From Streptomyces phaeoluteigriseus (GTDB lineage Bacteria; Actinomycetota; Actinomycetes; Streptomycetales; Streptomycetaceae), in the NCBI RefSeq assembly GCF_001896135.2, contig NZ_MPOH02000005.1, positions 284,906-332,168 of the forward strand: a DNA stretch of 47,263 bases. The letters run 5' to 3'. The position numbers and the translations under genes are program-made. This document shows, in pieces, positions 34,195-44,028 of the stretch. A model generated the notes under the pieces. That model searched no databases and was not told the origin of the DNA. It was given only the letters and a program-made list of their open reading frames with translations. Each line of letters opens with the position of its first letter. The stretch's first letter is position 1.

Positions 34195-35519
34195 CAGCTG
34201 ATCAGTCGGACGCCGGTCTGCTCGCCCCCGGGTGGACCGGCTCCCGCGCGGCCTCCGCGACGAGCGACGCCTCCTACCTTCGGGCGCTGCTCGACGCGGA
34301 GGCCGCGCTGACCCGTGCGCAGGCCGCGCTGGGCCTGGCCCCGGCCGCCGCCGCGGCGGCCGTGACCCGGGCCGCCGCAGGCGCCTTCGACGTCAGGTCC
34401 CTCGCCGAGCGGGCGAGGGGCGGCGGGAACCCGGTGATCCCGCTGGTCTCGGACCTCACCAGGGCCGTCGGCACGGAGTACGGGCCGTACGTCCACCGGG
34501 GCGCGACCAGCCAGGACATCATGGACACGGCCACCATGCTGGTCGCGGTGCGGGCGCTGGAGCCGGTCCTGGCCGACCTCGACCGTACGCAGCGGGCGCT
34601 GGCCCGGCTGGCCGCCGGCCACCGGGACACGCCCATGCCGGGCCGGACGCTCACCCAGCACGCCGTACCGACGACGTTCGGGCTGAAGGCGGCCGGCTGG
34701 CGATCGCTGGTGCTGGACGCGCGGGACCGGGTGTCGGCCGTACGGGACTCCCTGCCCGCCCAACTCGGCGGCGCGGCCGGGACGCTGGCCGCCTTCACGG
34801 CGTACGGCGCCGAGGACGCGACCGTGCTGCCCGCCGCGTACGCGCGTGAACTGGGCCTGCGCGCACCGCTGTTGCCGTGGCACACGCTGCGCACACCGGT
34901 CGCCGACCTGGCCGGATGTTTGGCGTTCACGGCGGGCGCGCTGGGAAGGACGGCGGCCGATGTGCTCACCCTCTCCCGCACCGAGGTCGGGGAGGTCGCG
35001 GAGGGCAGCGGCGGCGGTTCCTCGGCCATGCCGCACAAGGCGAACCCGGTGCGGTCCACGCTGATCGCGGCCGCCGCCCAGCGGGCCCCGCAGCTCGCGG
35101 CGACGCTGTACGGCTCGCTGGTCGCGCCGGACGAGCGGCCGGCCGGGGCCTGGCACGCCGAGTGGGAGCCGCTGCGGGATCTGCTGCGGCTGGTCGGCGG
35201 GGCCGCCCGGGACGCGGCGGAACTGACCGAGGGCCTGCAGGTGCGCGCGGACGTCATGCGCGGGCACCTCGGGCTCACCCACGGGCTGCTCGTCTCCGAG
35301 CGGCTCTCCGCCGAGCTGTCGGCGGTGCTCGGCCGGGCCCGCGCCAAGGAGCTGCTGACCCGGCTCGCGCCCCGCACCTTCACCGAAGGCCGCTCCCTGG
35401 GCGAACTCCTCGCCGAGGAACCGGCGTTGACGGGCGTCGACCTGGACGACCTCACCGACCCCTCCCGCTACACCGGCTCCGCCGGAGCCTTCACCGACCG
35501 TGCGCTGGAGCGACGTTGA
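34191..35519 (+). CDS. pcaB: 3-carboxy-cis,cis-muconate cycloisomerase
   Basis: 442 residues from GTG 34191. Fumarase/aspartase superfamily member that lactonises beta-carboxymuconate. Signature GGGSSAMPHKANPV (about residue 279) and the early GTEYGPYVHRGATSQDIMDTA block (His/Ser/Gln region) match PcaB. Length is typical. The next gene starts inside its stop codon. Confidence 0.92.
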   Translation: MTADQSDAGLLAPGWTGSRAASATSDASYLRALLDAEAALTRAQAALGLAPAAAAAAVTRAAAGAFDVRSLAERARGGGNPVIPLVSDLTRAVGTEYGPYVHRGATSQDIMDTATMLVAVRALEPVLADLDRTQRALARLAAGHRDTPMPGRTLTQHAVPTTFGLKAAGWRSLVLDARDRVSAVRDSLPAQLGGAAGTLAAFTAYGAEDATVLPAAYARELGLRAPLLPWHTLRTPVADLAGCLAFTAGALGRTAADVLTLSRTEVGEVAEGSGGGSSAMPHKANPVRSTLIAAAAQRAPQLAATLYGSLVAPDERPAGAWHAEWEPLRDLLRLVGGAARDAAELTEGLQVRADVMRGHLGLTHGLLVSERLSAELSAVLGRARAKELLTRLAPRTFTEGRSLGELLAEEPALTGVDLDDLTDPSRYTGSAGAFTDRALERR

Positions 35520-36655
35520 CCGAGAAGCTGCTCAACCACCGTGCCGAAGGCCCGACTTCGGCTCCCCCGCTGCTCCTCGGGCCCTCCCTCGGCACCTCGT
35601 CCGCGCTGTGGGACGGGGTCGCGCCCGAACTCTCCAGCACGCACCGGGTGATCCGCTGGGACCTGCCGGGACACGGCGGCTCGGCCGCCGGCCTGGTCGG
35701 TGCGGGTGCCACCGTCGGCGACCTGGCCGGGCTGGTGCTGGCGCTCGCCGACTCCCTGGGGCTCGAACGGTTCGCCTACGCGGGCGTGTCGCTGGGCGGG
35801 GCCGTCGGACTGCATCTGGCGCTGCACCACCCCGAGCGGGTGTCCTCACTCGCGGTGATCTGTTCCTCGGCCCACTTCAACGGGTCGCGGCCGTGGCGGG
35901 AACGGGCCGCGCTGGTGCGGCGCGAGGGGCTGGACTCGCTCGCGGACAGCGCGGACTCCCGCTGGTTCAGCGGTGGGTTCACCGTGCCGGCGCTGGTCGC
36001 CGACCACCGCCGGGCCGATCCCGGTGCCTACGCGGCCTGCTGCGACGCGCTGGCCGCGTTCGACCTGCGGGAGCGGCTCGCGCAGATCGCCGTACCCACG
36101 CTGCTGGTCGCCGGGCGGGACGACCCGGCGACGCCGCCGGCGCATCTGCGGGAGATCGCGGACGCGGTGCCGGACGCCACGCTCGTGGAGATCCCGGGCG
36201 CCTCGCACCTGGCCCCGGCGCAGTGTCCGCGGGCCGTACTGACCGCGTTGCGCGCCCACTTCGGCACCGGCACCGGGCAGGGCATGCGGGTACGGCGGGA
36301 GGTCCTCGGCGACACGCACGTGGACCGGGCGCAGGCCCGCCAGACGCCGTTCACCGCCCGCTTCCAGGACTTCATCTCCCGGTACGCCTGGGGCGAGATC
36401 TGGACCGACCCGACGCTCAGCCGCCGCGAGCGCAGCATGATCACCCTGACCGCGCTGGTCGCCCACGGCCACTACGACGAACTGGCCATGCACGTCCGGG
36501 CGGCCCGGCGCAACGGGCTCACCCCGGAGGAGATCGGCGCGGTCCTCCTCCAGACGGCCGTCTACTGCGGCGTCCCGGCGGCGAACTCGGCCTTCGCGAC
36601 GGCCCAGCGGGTACTGGCCGAGGAGGATGAGGAGGCGGCGGCGAGCGGCGGCTGA
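35516..36655 (+). CDS. pcaL: Fused 3-oxoadipate enol-lactonase / 4-carboxymuconolactone decarboxylase
   Basis: 379 residues from TTG 35516 in the overlap TTGA with pcaB. Residues 1-255 are an alpha/beta hydrolase (PcaD): nucleophile Ser92 in AGVSLGGAVG, the acid Asp near VAGRDDPATPP and His in GASHLAP. Residues about 265-370 are the PcaC decarboxylase (FQDFISRYAWGEIWTDPTLSRRERSMITLTALVAHG, EEIGAVLLQTAVYCGVPAAN). The fusion makes two successive steps on one chain, as described for Streptomyces and Rhodococcus PcaL. This ends the operon. Confidence 0.92.
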   Translation: MTEKLLNHRAEGPTSAPPLLLGPSLGTSSALWDGVAPELSSTHRVIRWDLPGHGGSAAGLVGAGATVGDLAGLVLALADSLGLERFAYAGVSLGGAVGLHLALHHPERVSSLAVICSSAHFNGSRPWRERAALVRREGLDSLADSADSRWFSGGFTVPALVADHRRADPGAYAACCDALAAFDLRERLAQIAVPTLLVAGRDDPATPPAHLREIADAVPDATLVEIPGASHLAPAQCPRAVLTALRAHFGTGTGQGMRVRREVLGDTHVDRAQARQTPFTARFQDFISRYAWGEIWTDPTLSRRERSMITLTALVAHGHYDELAMHVRAARRNGLTPEEIGAVLLQTAVYCGVPAANSAFATAQRVLAEEDEEAAASGG

Positions 36656-36896
36656 CCTCGCGGGTCTCCGGCGCCGGTACGCCCACCGGGGCCGACCTCG
36701 CCGGGGGTCCGGCGCGGCCACCACCGCCAGGGGCGCGGTCCTCGGCTGCGGCCGGAGCTGCCTCCACCGCCGCCACCGCCTCCACCGCCGCCAGACAGGC
36801 CCGACCGGCGGCCGTCTCTCGGTCGCGGCCAGGGTCGGGCCATCGGGACCGCCCACCCTGTCGCCCGCCCCTGCCGCACCCGGGCCCGCCGGGCCC
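36656..36896. other. Convergent intergenic stretch, no gene seen
   Basis: Very GC-rich and low in complexity, with repeated CCNCCGCC triplets (36740-36795) that could form stems. Short open frames here have no ribosome site or family. It probably holds the pcaL and ATPase terminators. No DNA-binding domain is encoded here that could extend the ATPase gene. Confidence 0.4.
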
Positions 36897-39601
36897 CTAC
36901 CTGCGCTTCTGGCCCGGTACCAGGCCTACCGCCGGGGCGCCCAGGGCGTCGAGGGCTGTCTGGGCCTGGTCGGCCAGGCCGTCCGCGTCGCAGGAGCGGG
37001 CCAGGGTGAGACCTCGGTGGAGTTCGGAGGCCGAGCGGGAGAGGATGCCGTACTCGACGCGGGCGGCGGCGTGTTCGTACTGGCAGGGGGAGGCTTCCAG
37101 GTAGGCGACCGCCTGGGCGGCGAGGCGCACCGCGCGCTGGCCGGTCTCCAGGGCGGCGGCACAGCGCAGGGCCTCGCCGATGGCGGTGTCCGTGCCGAAG
37201 CGTTCGGCCTGGCGGCGGGCGTCGGAGGCCAGCCGGGCGGCGCGCGCCGGGTCCTCGGTGGCGAGGGCCCTGGCCAGGTCGGCGGCCCAGGGCACCATCA
37301 CCGGGTTGAGGTGGCCTCGGACGGCCGCCGCCTTCTCGGCCTCCTCCAGCTCGTTGATGCCGTCCTGGGTGCGGCCGACGGCCAGCAGCAGCCGGCCGCG
37401 CACCGAACGCGGGTCGGGCAGCACGATCGTGGACGGGTAGGGCGGGGCGAAGCCGTACTGCTCGGCGATGTCCCAGGCCTCCTGGGTGTGGCCGCGGGCG
37501 AGCAGCGTGTCGACGAGGTTGCAGATGGCCGACCAGTACAGGGGCAGGCCGCGGCCGACGCGTTCGGCGATGCGCAGTGACTCCCGCAGGGTCTCCTCAG
37601 CCGGCCCCGGCGGCGCAGGCCGAGTCCGAGGTAGGCGTGGGCCACGGCGAGGTGGCCGCCGCTCCAGCCGGCGGTGGTGTAGGCGCGCAGGGCCTCGTTG
37701 AACAGGGCTTCGGCGCGGTCGAGGCGGTCGGTGTAGGCGTACGAACTGGCCAGCATCATCAGCAGTTCCAGGCCCCACTCGGGGTCGGTCCAGCCGAGGC
37801 CGGGTGCGAGGCGGCCGTTGACCAGGGCGCGGTCGCACACTTCCACGACGACTTCCGCGTTCTCCCCGTGGGTCATGGCGTCGAAGCCGCGCAGGATGAG
37901 CAGGGCCCGCTCGGCGTTGTCCCGGCCGGTGCAGGTGGCGGCGAGCGCGGTGAGCTTCTCGGAGCGACCGGGCGAGGTGGTCTCGCCCGCGTAGATGCCC
38001 TCCCACATGAACTGCACGGCCTGGAGCCGCATCCGGGCCGGTCCGGTGGTCTGCCGGGCGGCCTCCGCCTCGACGGTGCGGACGGCCTCCTCCAGCTGGT
38101 CGTTGTGCGTGAGGGCCTGGGAGAGGCGGTAGACGGCGTCGACCCGCTTGGCGTTGTCGAGGCCGGGCATGGAGAGCGCGGTCCGCAGGTGCTCGATGGT
38201 CCGGGCGGGTGAGGTGAGGAGGGTGGCGCAGCCGAGTTCGTAGAGCACGTGCGGGTGCGCGTCGGGCGCGGGCGGCTCCCGCAGAGCGCGTTCCAGACAG
38301 CGGCGGGCCGCGTCCGGGGCGCCGACGGCGAGGTGTTCGCGGGCGGCCTCGCGCAGCTGCTCGACGAGTTCCTCGTCGTCGTCCGCGTGGACCTGGAGCA
38401 GATGCCGGGAGGCCGCCGCGAGGCCCTTGCCCGCGTCGATGACGACCTGGGCGGCGATGCCGTGCATCGCCCTGCGCAGGCCGTCGGGGATGGAGTCGTA
38501 GACGGCGGTGGCGATCAGCGGGTGGACGAACTCCAGGTCGCCGTCGTCGGCGGGAACGGCCACCGCGTCGGGTGCGGTCAGGATGCGGGCACTGCACAGC
38601 AGTTCGGCGCAGCGCACCGCGACCTCCTGGCGCATGCCGGCGAGCCGGGCGGCCTGGTCGACGGTGATCTCGGCGCCGAGGATGGCGGCCGCCATGGCGA
38701 ACCGGGTGGCGTCGACGCCCAGTTGTTCCAGGCGGGTGACGAGGCCGCCGCCGCGCGCGGAGCGGTTCAGCGGGCGCAGTTCGGTGGCGGAGGGCTCGCC
38801 GGGTGTCAGCGCCCGGTCCTGGACCTTGGCGAGGAGTTCGACGGTGTCGTAGGGGTTGCCGCCGGTGACGGCCCACACCTCGCGGCAGAACGGGTCGTCG
38901 GCGTGCTCGCCGAGGGTGGCGCGGGTGAGTCCGGCGACCGCCTCCGGGGTCAGGAGGCTGAGGCTGGTGACGGACTGTCCGGCCGCCGCGGCGACCGTGT
39001 CGAGGTGCCGGGCGCTGTCGCCCTTGACCTCGGTGGGCCTGCGGGCCACGACGACCAGCACGGACAGCTCGTCGAGGCGCTCCACGAAGGCCGCGAGCCA
39101 GCGCAGGGTCTCCTGGTCGGCCCAGTGGGCGTCGTCGACCAGCAGTACGAGGGGCCAGTCACGCCGGGCCAGCCGGGTCACGGCGGCGACGAGGCCGTCG
39201 CACACGCCCTGCGGGTCGGCGGGGGCCTCACCGGGGTCCGCGATGCCGAGGGCGGGGCCCGCGATGTCGTACCAGTCGCCGAGGTATTCGCGGGCCTCCT
39301 CCGGGTGCAGGGACAGCAGCGCGGGCTGGAGCAGCTGCCGTACCACGTTGAAGGGGACCGACCTGAGGGTCTCGCCGCCGCGGGCCGACCACACCGTGCA
39401 GCCGCGGGCCTCGGCGATGCGCCGGGTCTCGGCCAGCAGGGCCGTCTTGCCGAGCCCCGCGTCGCCGCGCAGCAGATGCACCCGGCCCGACGAGGAACGG
39501 TCGGCGCAGAGCGTGTCCACCACCCGCTCGATGGCGGCCACTTCCTCGGCTCGCTCCCACAGGGAAGCGGAGGCGGCCGCCGCCGGCCGTACCTTCGTCA
39601 T
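36897..39601 (-). pseudogene. Large STAND/AAA ATPase of the LuxR-regulator type, frameshifted, no HTH seen
   Basis: From ATG 39601 the protein has Walker A LRGDAGLGKTALLAE (about residue 45), LVLLVDDAHWADQETLRWLA (Walker B, about 150) and TGGNPYDTVELL (about 250), then tetratricopeptide-like helical repeats. This is the architecture of large LuxR-family (MalT-like) ATPase regulators. At about 37601-37604 one G is apparently missing; homology passes from LGLRRRGR to AEETLRESLRIAERV. The restored length is 901 residues. It then ends QKRR with no C-terminal helix-turn-helix, unlike most relatives. Whether it regulates anything is open. Confidence 0.8.
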
Positions 39602-39783
39602 CCCGCTACCTCCCCAAGTCGCCCGAACGACGTACGACCTCGAGCGTAGCCGTCCGGCGGTCCGCGCGGAGGGTGGTCCGGCCAGCTGTTGCTCCGGCGG
39701 GTGACGGGCGGCCCCCCGCCGGGGCCCCGCGGGCCTGCGCCGGGAGCCCCGGAACGTCAACGAGGGAGGAAGCACGCCGCATT

Positions 39784-39869
39784 GACGTCGACCGACGTCT
39801 GTTCGGCGTCCGTCCGACGTCCGTGCGACGTCCGTGCGACGTCGTCTGTCCGACGTCTGTCCGGCGTCG
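39784..39869. repeat. Tandem 11-bp GACGTC-containing repeats
   Basis: About eight units (39784, 39794, 39805, 39816, 39827, 39838, 39852 and 39863) have consensus GACGTCYGTSC, most with exact 11-bp spacing and one with a 3-bp insertion. Each contains the palindrome GACGTC or GGCGTC. They lie between the divergent ATPase and DUF2510 genes, nearly 100 bp before the DUF2510 start. Helical phasing suggests a multi-site regulator binding region. Confidence 0.6.
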
Positions 39870-39966
39870 AATTCAGGCCGAGGGGGCACGGGGTGCCACG
39901 ACGACTCCCCGAAGAAGAGGCCATCCCTCTCATACGACTTTCACCGACGCCTCATACGGTGGGGGC

Positions 39967-40941
39967 ATGACGCAGGTGACTCCCCCCGGGTGGTATCCCG
40001 ATCCCGGGCAGACAAGTGACGCCCCGCCCACCGAGCGCTGGTGGGACGGCAAGGCATGGACGGACCAGACCCGTCCGGCGGGCTCGGCCGCCGCGTGGGG
40101 TGCGCCGGCCCAGGCCCCGACGGTCGGCGCCTTCCCCGCGTATCCGACCTATCCAGCGGCCCCGCCCGGCGGTTCGCGGCGCGGGCTGCGCACCGGGGTG
40201 GCCGTCGTGGCGGCCGTGGCGGTGCTGGCCAGCATCGGGGTCGGCGTGTACGCGCTGACCAAGAACGACGGCGGCTCCGACGGGCCCGGTACGGCGCAGG
40301 GGCCGGGCGGCCAGGACGGTCCGGGCGGCTCCGGCGGGCAGGACCCCTTCGGTGACCCGGGCGGCTCCGGCGGCTCGGGGGGTGCCTCGCCGTCCCCCGA
40401 GGGGTCGGAGCCGCCGAAGATCGAGAGCGGTGCGGTGACCGACGCGCTCAACGGCATCAGCATCCCCATCCCGGACGGCTGGAGCGGGCAGGAACTGAGC
40501 GTCGGCGCCCAGATCACCTCCGACTCCTCCTACAAGTGCCCCGGCGACACGTCGAAGACCTGCACCAAGGGCGGCGTGTACTCGGCGCCGGCCCAGGTGG
40601 CCGGCTCCACCGCGGAGGCAGTCGCCAAGGCGGACATCGAGGCCAACGCCGAGGAGTCCTACGGCGGCACCACGTACGGCGAGATCACCTCGCACCAGGT
40701 GCTCGCCTCGAAGGCGGTGACCGTGGCCGGGCAGAAGGGCTATCTGGTGCGCTGGAAGGCGGTCACGAGCAAGGGCGCCGACGGCTATGTCGAGTCCCTG
40801 GCCTTCCCGGCCCCCTCGGACCCCAAGCGGATGGTGGTCCTGCGCTTCGGCGTCGACGCCGACCAGAAGGTGTCCGTGATCGACGAGATCACCAAGGGCA
40901 TCGAGGTGTCGACGGGGAGCGGCAGCGGTCAGGGGGTGTGA
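39967..40941 (+). CDS. DUF2510 single-pass membrane protein with secreted C-terminal domain
   Basis: 324 residues from ATG 39967. The N-terminal DUF2510 motif PPGWYPDPG...RWWDGKAWTDQTR (residues 6-38) is cytoplasmic. A transmembrane helix TGVAVVAAVAVLASIGVGVYAL lies near residues 78-99. A long Gly/Ser/Pro/Asp-rich linker (about 103-155) leads to an extracellular domain (about 155-318) that contains a Cys pair in YKCPGDTSKTCTKG. Function unknown. It is divergent from the ATPase gene, and a strong terminator follows. Confidence 0.75.
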   Translation: MTQVTPPGWYPDPGQTSDAPPTERWWDGKAWTDQTRPAGSAAAWGAPAQAPTVGAFPAYPTYPAAPPGGSRRGLRTGVAVVAAVAVLASIGVGVYALTKNDGGSDGPGTAQGPGGQDGPGGSGGQDPFGDPGGSGGSGGASPSPEGSEPPKIESGAVTDALNGISIPIPDGWSGQELSVGAQITSDSSYKCPGDTSKTCTKGGVYSAPAQVAGSTAEAVAKADIEANAEESYGGTTYGEITSHQVLASKAVTVAGQKGYLVRWKAVTSKGADGYVESLAFPAPSDPKRMVVLRFGVDADQKVSVIDEITKGIEVSTGSGSGQGV

Positions 40942-40948
40942 GCGGGGC

Positions 40949-40992
40949 CGTCGCCCACTCCGGCCGACGTGGGCCGACCGGAGTGGGCGACG
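40949..40992 (+). terminator. 15-bp perfect stem-loop after the DUF2510 gene
   Basis: CGTCGCCCACTCCGG (40949-40963) pairs perfectly with CCGGAGTGGGCGACG (40978-40992) around a 14-nt loop, starting 8 bp after the stop codon. Confidence 0.75.
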
Positions 40993-41107
40993 ACCGGCCG
41001 ATCCATCGACTCCGCGCAGGCCCACGTCCACCCGACTCACCCATTCCGGCCGGGACGTCCGAGCCCTCCGCCCCGTCGCCTGACCAGCACCGCCCCGGCA
41101 CACCGGC

Positions 41108-41152
41108 GGCCGGGTGGGGTGCCCCTCCGCTCAAGGGGCGCCCCACCCGGCC
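41108..41152 (-). terminator. 19-bp stem-loop serving the TetR gene
   Basis: 41108-41126 and 41134-41152 form a 19-bp stem with one T-G wobble and a 7-nt loop. It lies 57 bp past the end of the minus-strand tetR gene. Symmetrical, so it can stop transcription from either side between convergent genes. Confidence 0.7.
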
Positions 41153-41208
41153 GGGGGTTGCGCGCCGCCCCCGTCCCCACGGTGCGGCGCGAGCAGGTCA
41201 CCGTCCGG

Positions 41209-41853
41209 TCATCCCGCGGACGGTGGCCTGGGTCTCTCCGGGCCGAGGCCCAGTGCCGGCAGTACGGCTGCCTCCACGAAGCGCAGCAGGTACGCCTCGT
41301 CGGCGTACTCCCCGTCCACCACGGGACGGGCGCGGACCATGCCGAACATCTGCGCGGGGACGTACTCCAGTGCCGGATGACCGGCCGGGACCTCGCCGCG
41401 CTCGACACCCCGGCGCAGGATCTCCCGCAGGGCGGTGATCTCCGGTTCGACGATCGCCTCGCGCAGCGCGCCCGCGAGGTCCGCGTCCTGGGTGACGGCG
41501 TGCCCCAGCGCCTGGAGCAGCTTGGTGTCGGTCATGGACCAGCGGGCCGCTCCCCGCGCGGCCTCGCGCAGGTCCTCGGCGAGTGATCCGGTGTCGATCC
41601 CGGCGAGCCGCGACTGGCGGCGGGAGCGCAGGGCGGCGACCACGAACTGCGGTTTGGTCTTCCACTGCCGGTACAGCGTGGACTTGCTGCACCGGGTGCT
41701 GGTGGCGACGCCCTCCATGGTGACGGCCTCGTACCCGCACTCGCGGATCTGTTCCAGGACGGCGTCGAAGAACTCCTGCTCGCGCTCGGGCGTGAGCTTG
41801 GAGCGGCGCGAGGCGGCGACCGACTCCGGTCCGTCCGCGGCCTGCGACGTCAT
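41209..41853 (-). CDS. TetR family transcriptional repressor
   Basis: 214 residues. The N-terminal helix-turn-helix is clear: REQEFFDAVLEQIRECGYEAVTMEGVATSTRCSKSTLYRQWKTKPQF (about residues 23-70). The C-terminal ligand domain (SMTDTKLLQALGHAV..., ending FVEAAVLPALG) is of the TetR_C type common in multidrug or lipid regulators. It is divergent from a PAP2-transporter pair, and a 17-bp inverted repeat lies 71 bp from its start. The ligand is unknown. Confidence 0.88.
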   Translation of the reverse strand: MTSQAADGPESVAASRRSKLTPEREQEFFDAVLEQIRECGYEAVTMEGVATSTRCSKSTLYRQWKTKPQFVVAALRSRRQSRLAGIDTGSLAEDLREAARGAARWSMTDTKLLQALGHAVTQDADLAGALREAIVEPEITALREILRRGVERGEVPAGHPALEYVPAQMFGMVRARPVVDGEYADEAYLLRFVEAAVLPALGLGPERPRPPSAG

Positions 41854-41923
41854 CGGCCCTTCTCCTCACTGCTGTCCGGCGGGCCTTCGAAGGGCCCGCT
41901 CCCCAGTGTGTCGTATGTCAATC

Positions 41924-41971
41924 GATACGCCAGTGTACCGGTACCCGTCCGTATCGGTACACTGGCGTATC
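41924..41971. promoter_or_regulatory. 17-bp perfect inverted repeat, probable TetR operator
   Basis: GATACGCCAGTGTACCG (41924-41940) and CGGTACACTGGCGTATC (41955-41971) are exact inverted repeats around 14 bp. Further CGTATCGG/CGTATCGAT half-sites follow to about 42000. Placement in the 269-bp gap between tetR and the PAP2 gene indicates repression of both. As RNA it could also be a strong hairpin. Confidence 0.65.
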
Positions 41972-42122
41972 GGTACGATCCCGTATCGATGGTGCTGCAT
42001 GAGTCATGGGCCACCAGCCCGCGGACCGGGCGGTACCGGCAGCACCGCCCGCGTGCACCACCAGCACGCGCGCCACCCAGACGCACCATCCACACGCATC
42101 ACGTCAGCGAAGGGGCCGGGGG

Positions 42123-42920
42123 ATGAATGCCCGCACCGAGCCTGAAGAAGCGGAACCAGTCACACCGGTACGGCCGCCGATAGTCCGGGAGCTCCTGCTC
42201 GTCGCAGGGCTCTTCCTCGTCTACAAGTTCGGCCGGCAGCTGGCCACGGGGCACACCGCCGAGGCCTTCCGCAACGCCCACCGCGTGTGGGACGCAGAAC
42301 GGTGGCTGCGACTGCCGGACGAGGACACGGTGCAGTCCCTGCTGCTGCACGGCGACGGCCTGGCCCACGTCGCGAACACCTACTACGCGACCGTGCACTT
42401 CCCCGCCACCGCGGCCTTCCTCGTCTGGCTCTATCTGCGGCGCCCCGCGCACTACGTCTGGGCCCGCCGCGTGCTGGCCGCCGTCACGGCCGCCGCCCTG
42501 GTGGGCCATCTCGCGTTCCCGCTCGCGCCGCCCCGGATGCTCGCGTCGACGGGACTGATCGACACCGCGCGCGTCTACGGGCCTTCGGTGTACGGGCCGC
42601 CGCAGACCGACACCCTGTCCAACCAGTTCGCGGCGATGCCCTCGCTGCACTTCGGCTGGGCCGTGATGGTCGCCGTCGGGCTGATCGTCGCCACCCGGTC
42701 GCGCCTGCGGTGGCTGTGGCTGCTGCACCCGCTGCTCACCCTGCTGGTGATCGTGGGCACCGCGAACCACTACTGGCTGGACGCGCTCATGGCCTCCGCG
42801 CTCCTCGGCGTCGCCCTCGCGGTGATCCACGCGCCGCGGCGCCCGCCGACGACGGCCGGACGCGGTGCGCCGACGCTCGTACCGGCCGAGCGGAAGGTCC
42901 TCGTGGGGGCGGTCCGGTGA
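42123..42920 (+). CDS. PAP2-family membrane phosphatase (PAP2_3 type)
   Basis: 265 residues from ATG 42123. Several transmembrane helices: PIVRELLLVAGLFLVY, HFPATAAFLVWLYL, VLAAVTAAALVGHLAFPL, WAVMVAVGLIVATRS and WLLHPLLTLLVIVGTANHYWLD. Phosphatase residues lie in MPSLHFGWAV and ANHYWLDAL, the two His-bearing motifs of the inositol phosphorylceramide synthase-like PAP2 branch. Lipid phosphate substrate likely, site unknown. Its stop overlaps the next start (GTGA). Controlled presumably by the divergent TetR. Confidence 0.85.
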   Translation: MNARTEPEEAEPVTPVRPPIVRELLLVAGLFLVYKFGRQLATGHTAEAFRNAHRVWDAERWLRLPDEDTVQSLLLHGDGLAHVANTYYATVHFPATAAFLVWLYLRRPAHYVWARRVLAAVTAAALVGHLAFPLAPPRMLASTGLIDTARVYGPSVYGPPQTDTLSNQFAAMPSLHFGWAVMVAVGLIVATRSRLRWLWLLHPLLTLLVIVGTANHYWLDALMASALLGVALAVIHAPRRPPTTAGRGAPTLVPAERKVLVGAVR

Positions 42921-44022
42921 ACGCCACCGTGGTCGCCGTCGTCCTGTCGCTGGTCTCCGCGGTCGCCTACGCCACCGCGGCCGTCGCCCAGGAGCGGCTG
43001 GCCTCCCGCTCCCCCGGCACCGGTCTCGTGCGCATGCTGGGCAGCGGCGCCTGGTGGGCCTCGGTGGGACTCAACGGCGGGGCCGCCGTTCTGCACGTCG
43101 TGGCCCTCAAGTACGGGCCGCTGACCGTGGTGCAGCCGCTCGGCGCGCTCACCCTGGTCGCGGCGGTGCCGTTGGGGCGCGCGCCTCGCGGGGGCGGCGG
43201 GGTGGGGCGCGGCCGAGTGGCGGGGGCACCGCCCTCACTCTGCTCGGACTGGCAGCGATCCTGGTCACGGCGTCCGGTCCGGCCCCCGACGACGTACTGA
43301 GCGGGTCCGAGGCGGTCGCGGTGGCGGGGGTGACGGCGGCACTGATCGGGCTGCTGGCGCGGCCCGGCACCCGGCCCGGCCTGCGGCACGCGGGCGCGTC
43401 CGGCTTCGCCTCCGGGGTGGCCTCCGCGCTCACCCAGACCGTGACGGTCGCCGCGACGGACCGGTCCGGTCCGGCGCTCAGCGTGCAGGTGATCGCGGTG
43501 GCGCTGCTGGTGGCCGCCTTCGCCACGGGTGGGCTGCTGCTGTCGCAGACCGCCTACCGGGGCGGACTGGGCGCCCCGCTGGCGGTGGTGACGCTGGCGA
43601 ACCCGCTGGCCGCCGCGGTGATCGGGCTCACGCTGCTCGGCGAACGGCTCCAGGGCGGGGCGGCGGGCGTACTCCTCGCCGCCGGCGGGGCAGGGCTCTC
43701 CGCATGGGGCGTGGTGCTGCTGTCCCGCGCGGCACCGGAATCCGCCGCGGCGGCCCTCCCGGGATCCGCCGGCGCGGCCTCCGCCACGGACCCGACGGCT
43801 CCGGCGGTGGGACCCACCGCGGAACTCGCCGCGCTGTACGCCTCGGGACACACCCCGCGTTACGTCGTGCACTACGACGACAGGCGCGCCGCGCGCCATG
43901 ACGGCGGGCACGGCGGACACCCGGTGGCCGCGAGGCCGGCGCTGAAGGCGCGGACGGCCTCCGCCGAGCCCGCGCCGCTGCCCCGGCCGGCCACGGGACC
44001 GGGGCACCTCACGTCGCTGTGA
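42917..44022 (+). pseudogene. DMT/EamA-type integral membrane transporter, double-frameshifted
   Basis: About ten hydrophobic helices; ATG-equivalent GTG 42917 starts VNATVVAVVLSLVSAVAYATAAVAQERL. Two indels lie within 50 bp: near 43172-43177 (PL passes to GARLAGAAGWGAAEWRG) and near 43221-43226 (to TALTLLGLAAILVTASG). Both are in G-runs. Removing one G at each gives a 367-residue protein with FATGGLLLSQTAYRGGLGAPLAVVTLANPLAAAVIG near the C-terminus and a hydrophilic tail. Member of the DMT drug/metabolite superfamily; substrate unknown. Translated after the PAP2 gene. Confidence 0.8.
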
Positions 44023-44028
44023 CCGGCG

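Noticed and set aside
36656..36896. Missing HTH domain of the STAND ATPase in this gap
   Set aside because: All frames were read; none shows a LuxR-type helix-turn-helix, so a simple frameshift does not recover it.
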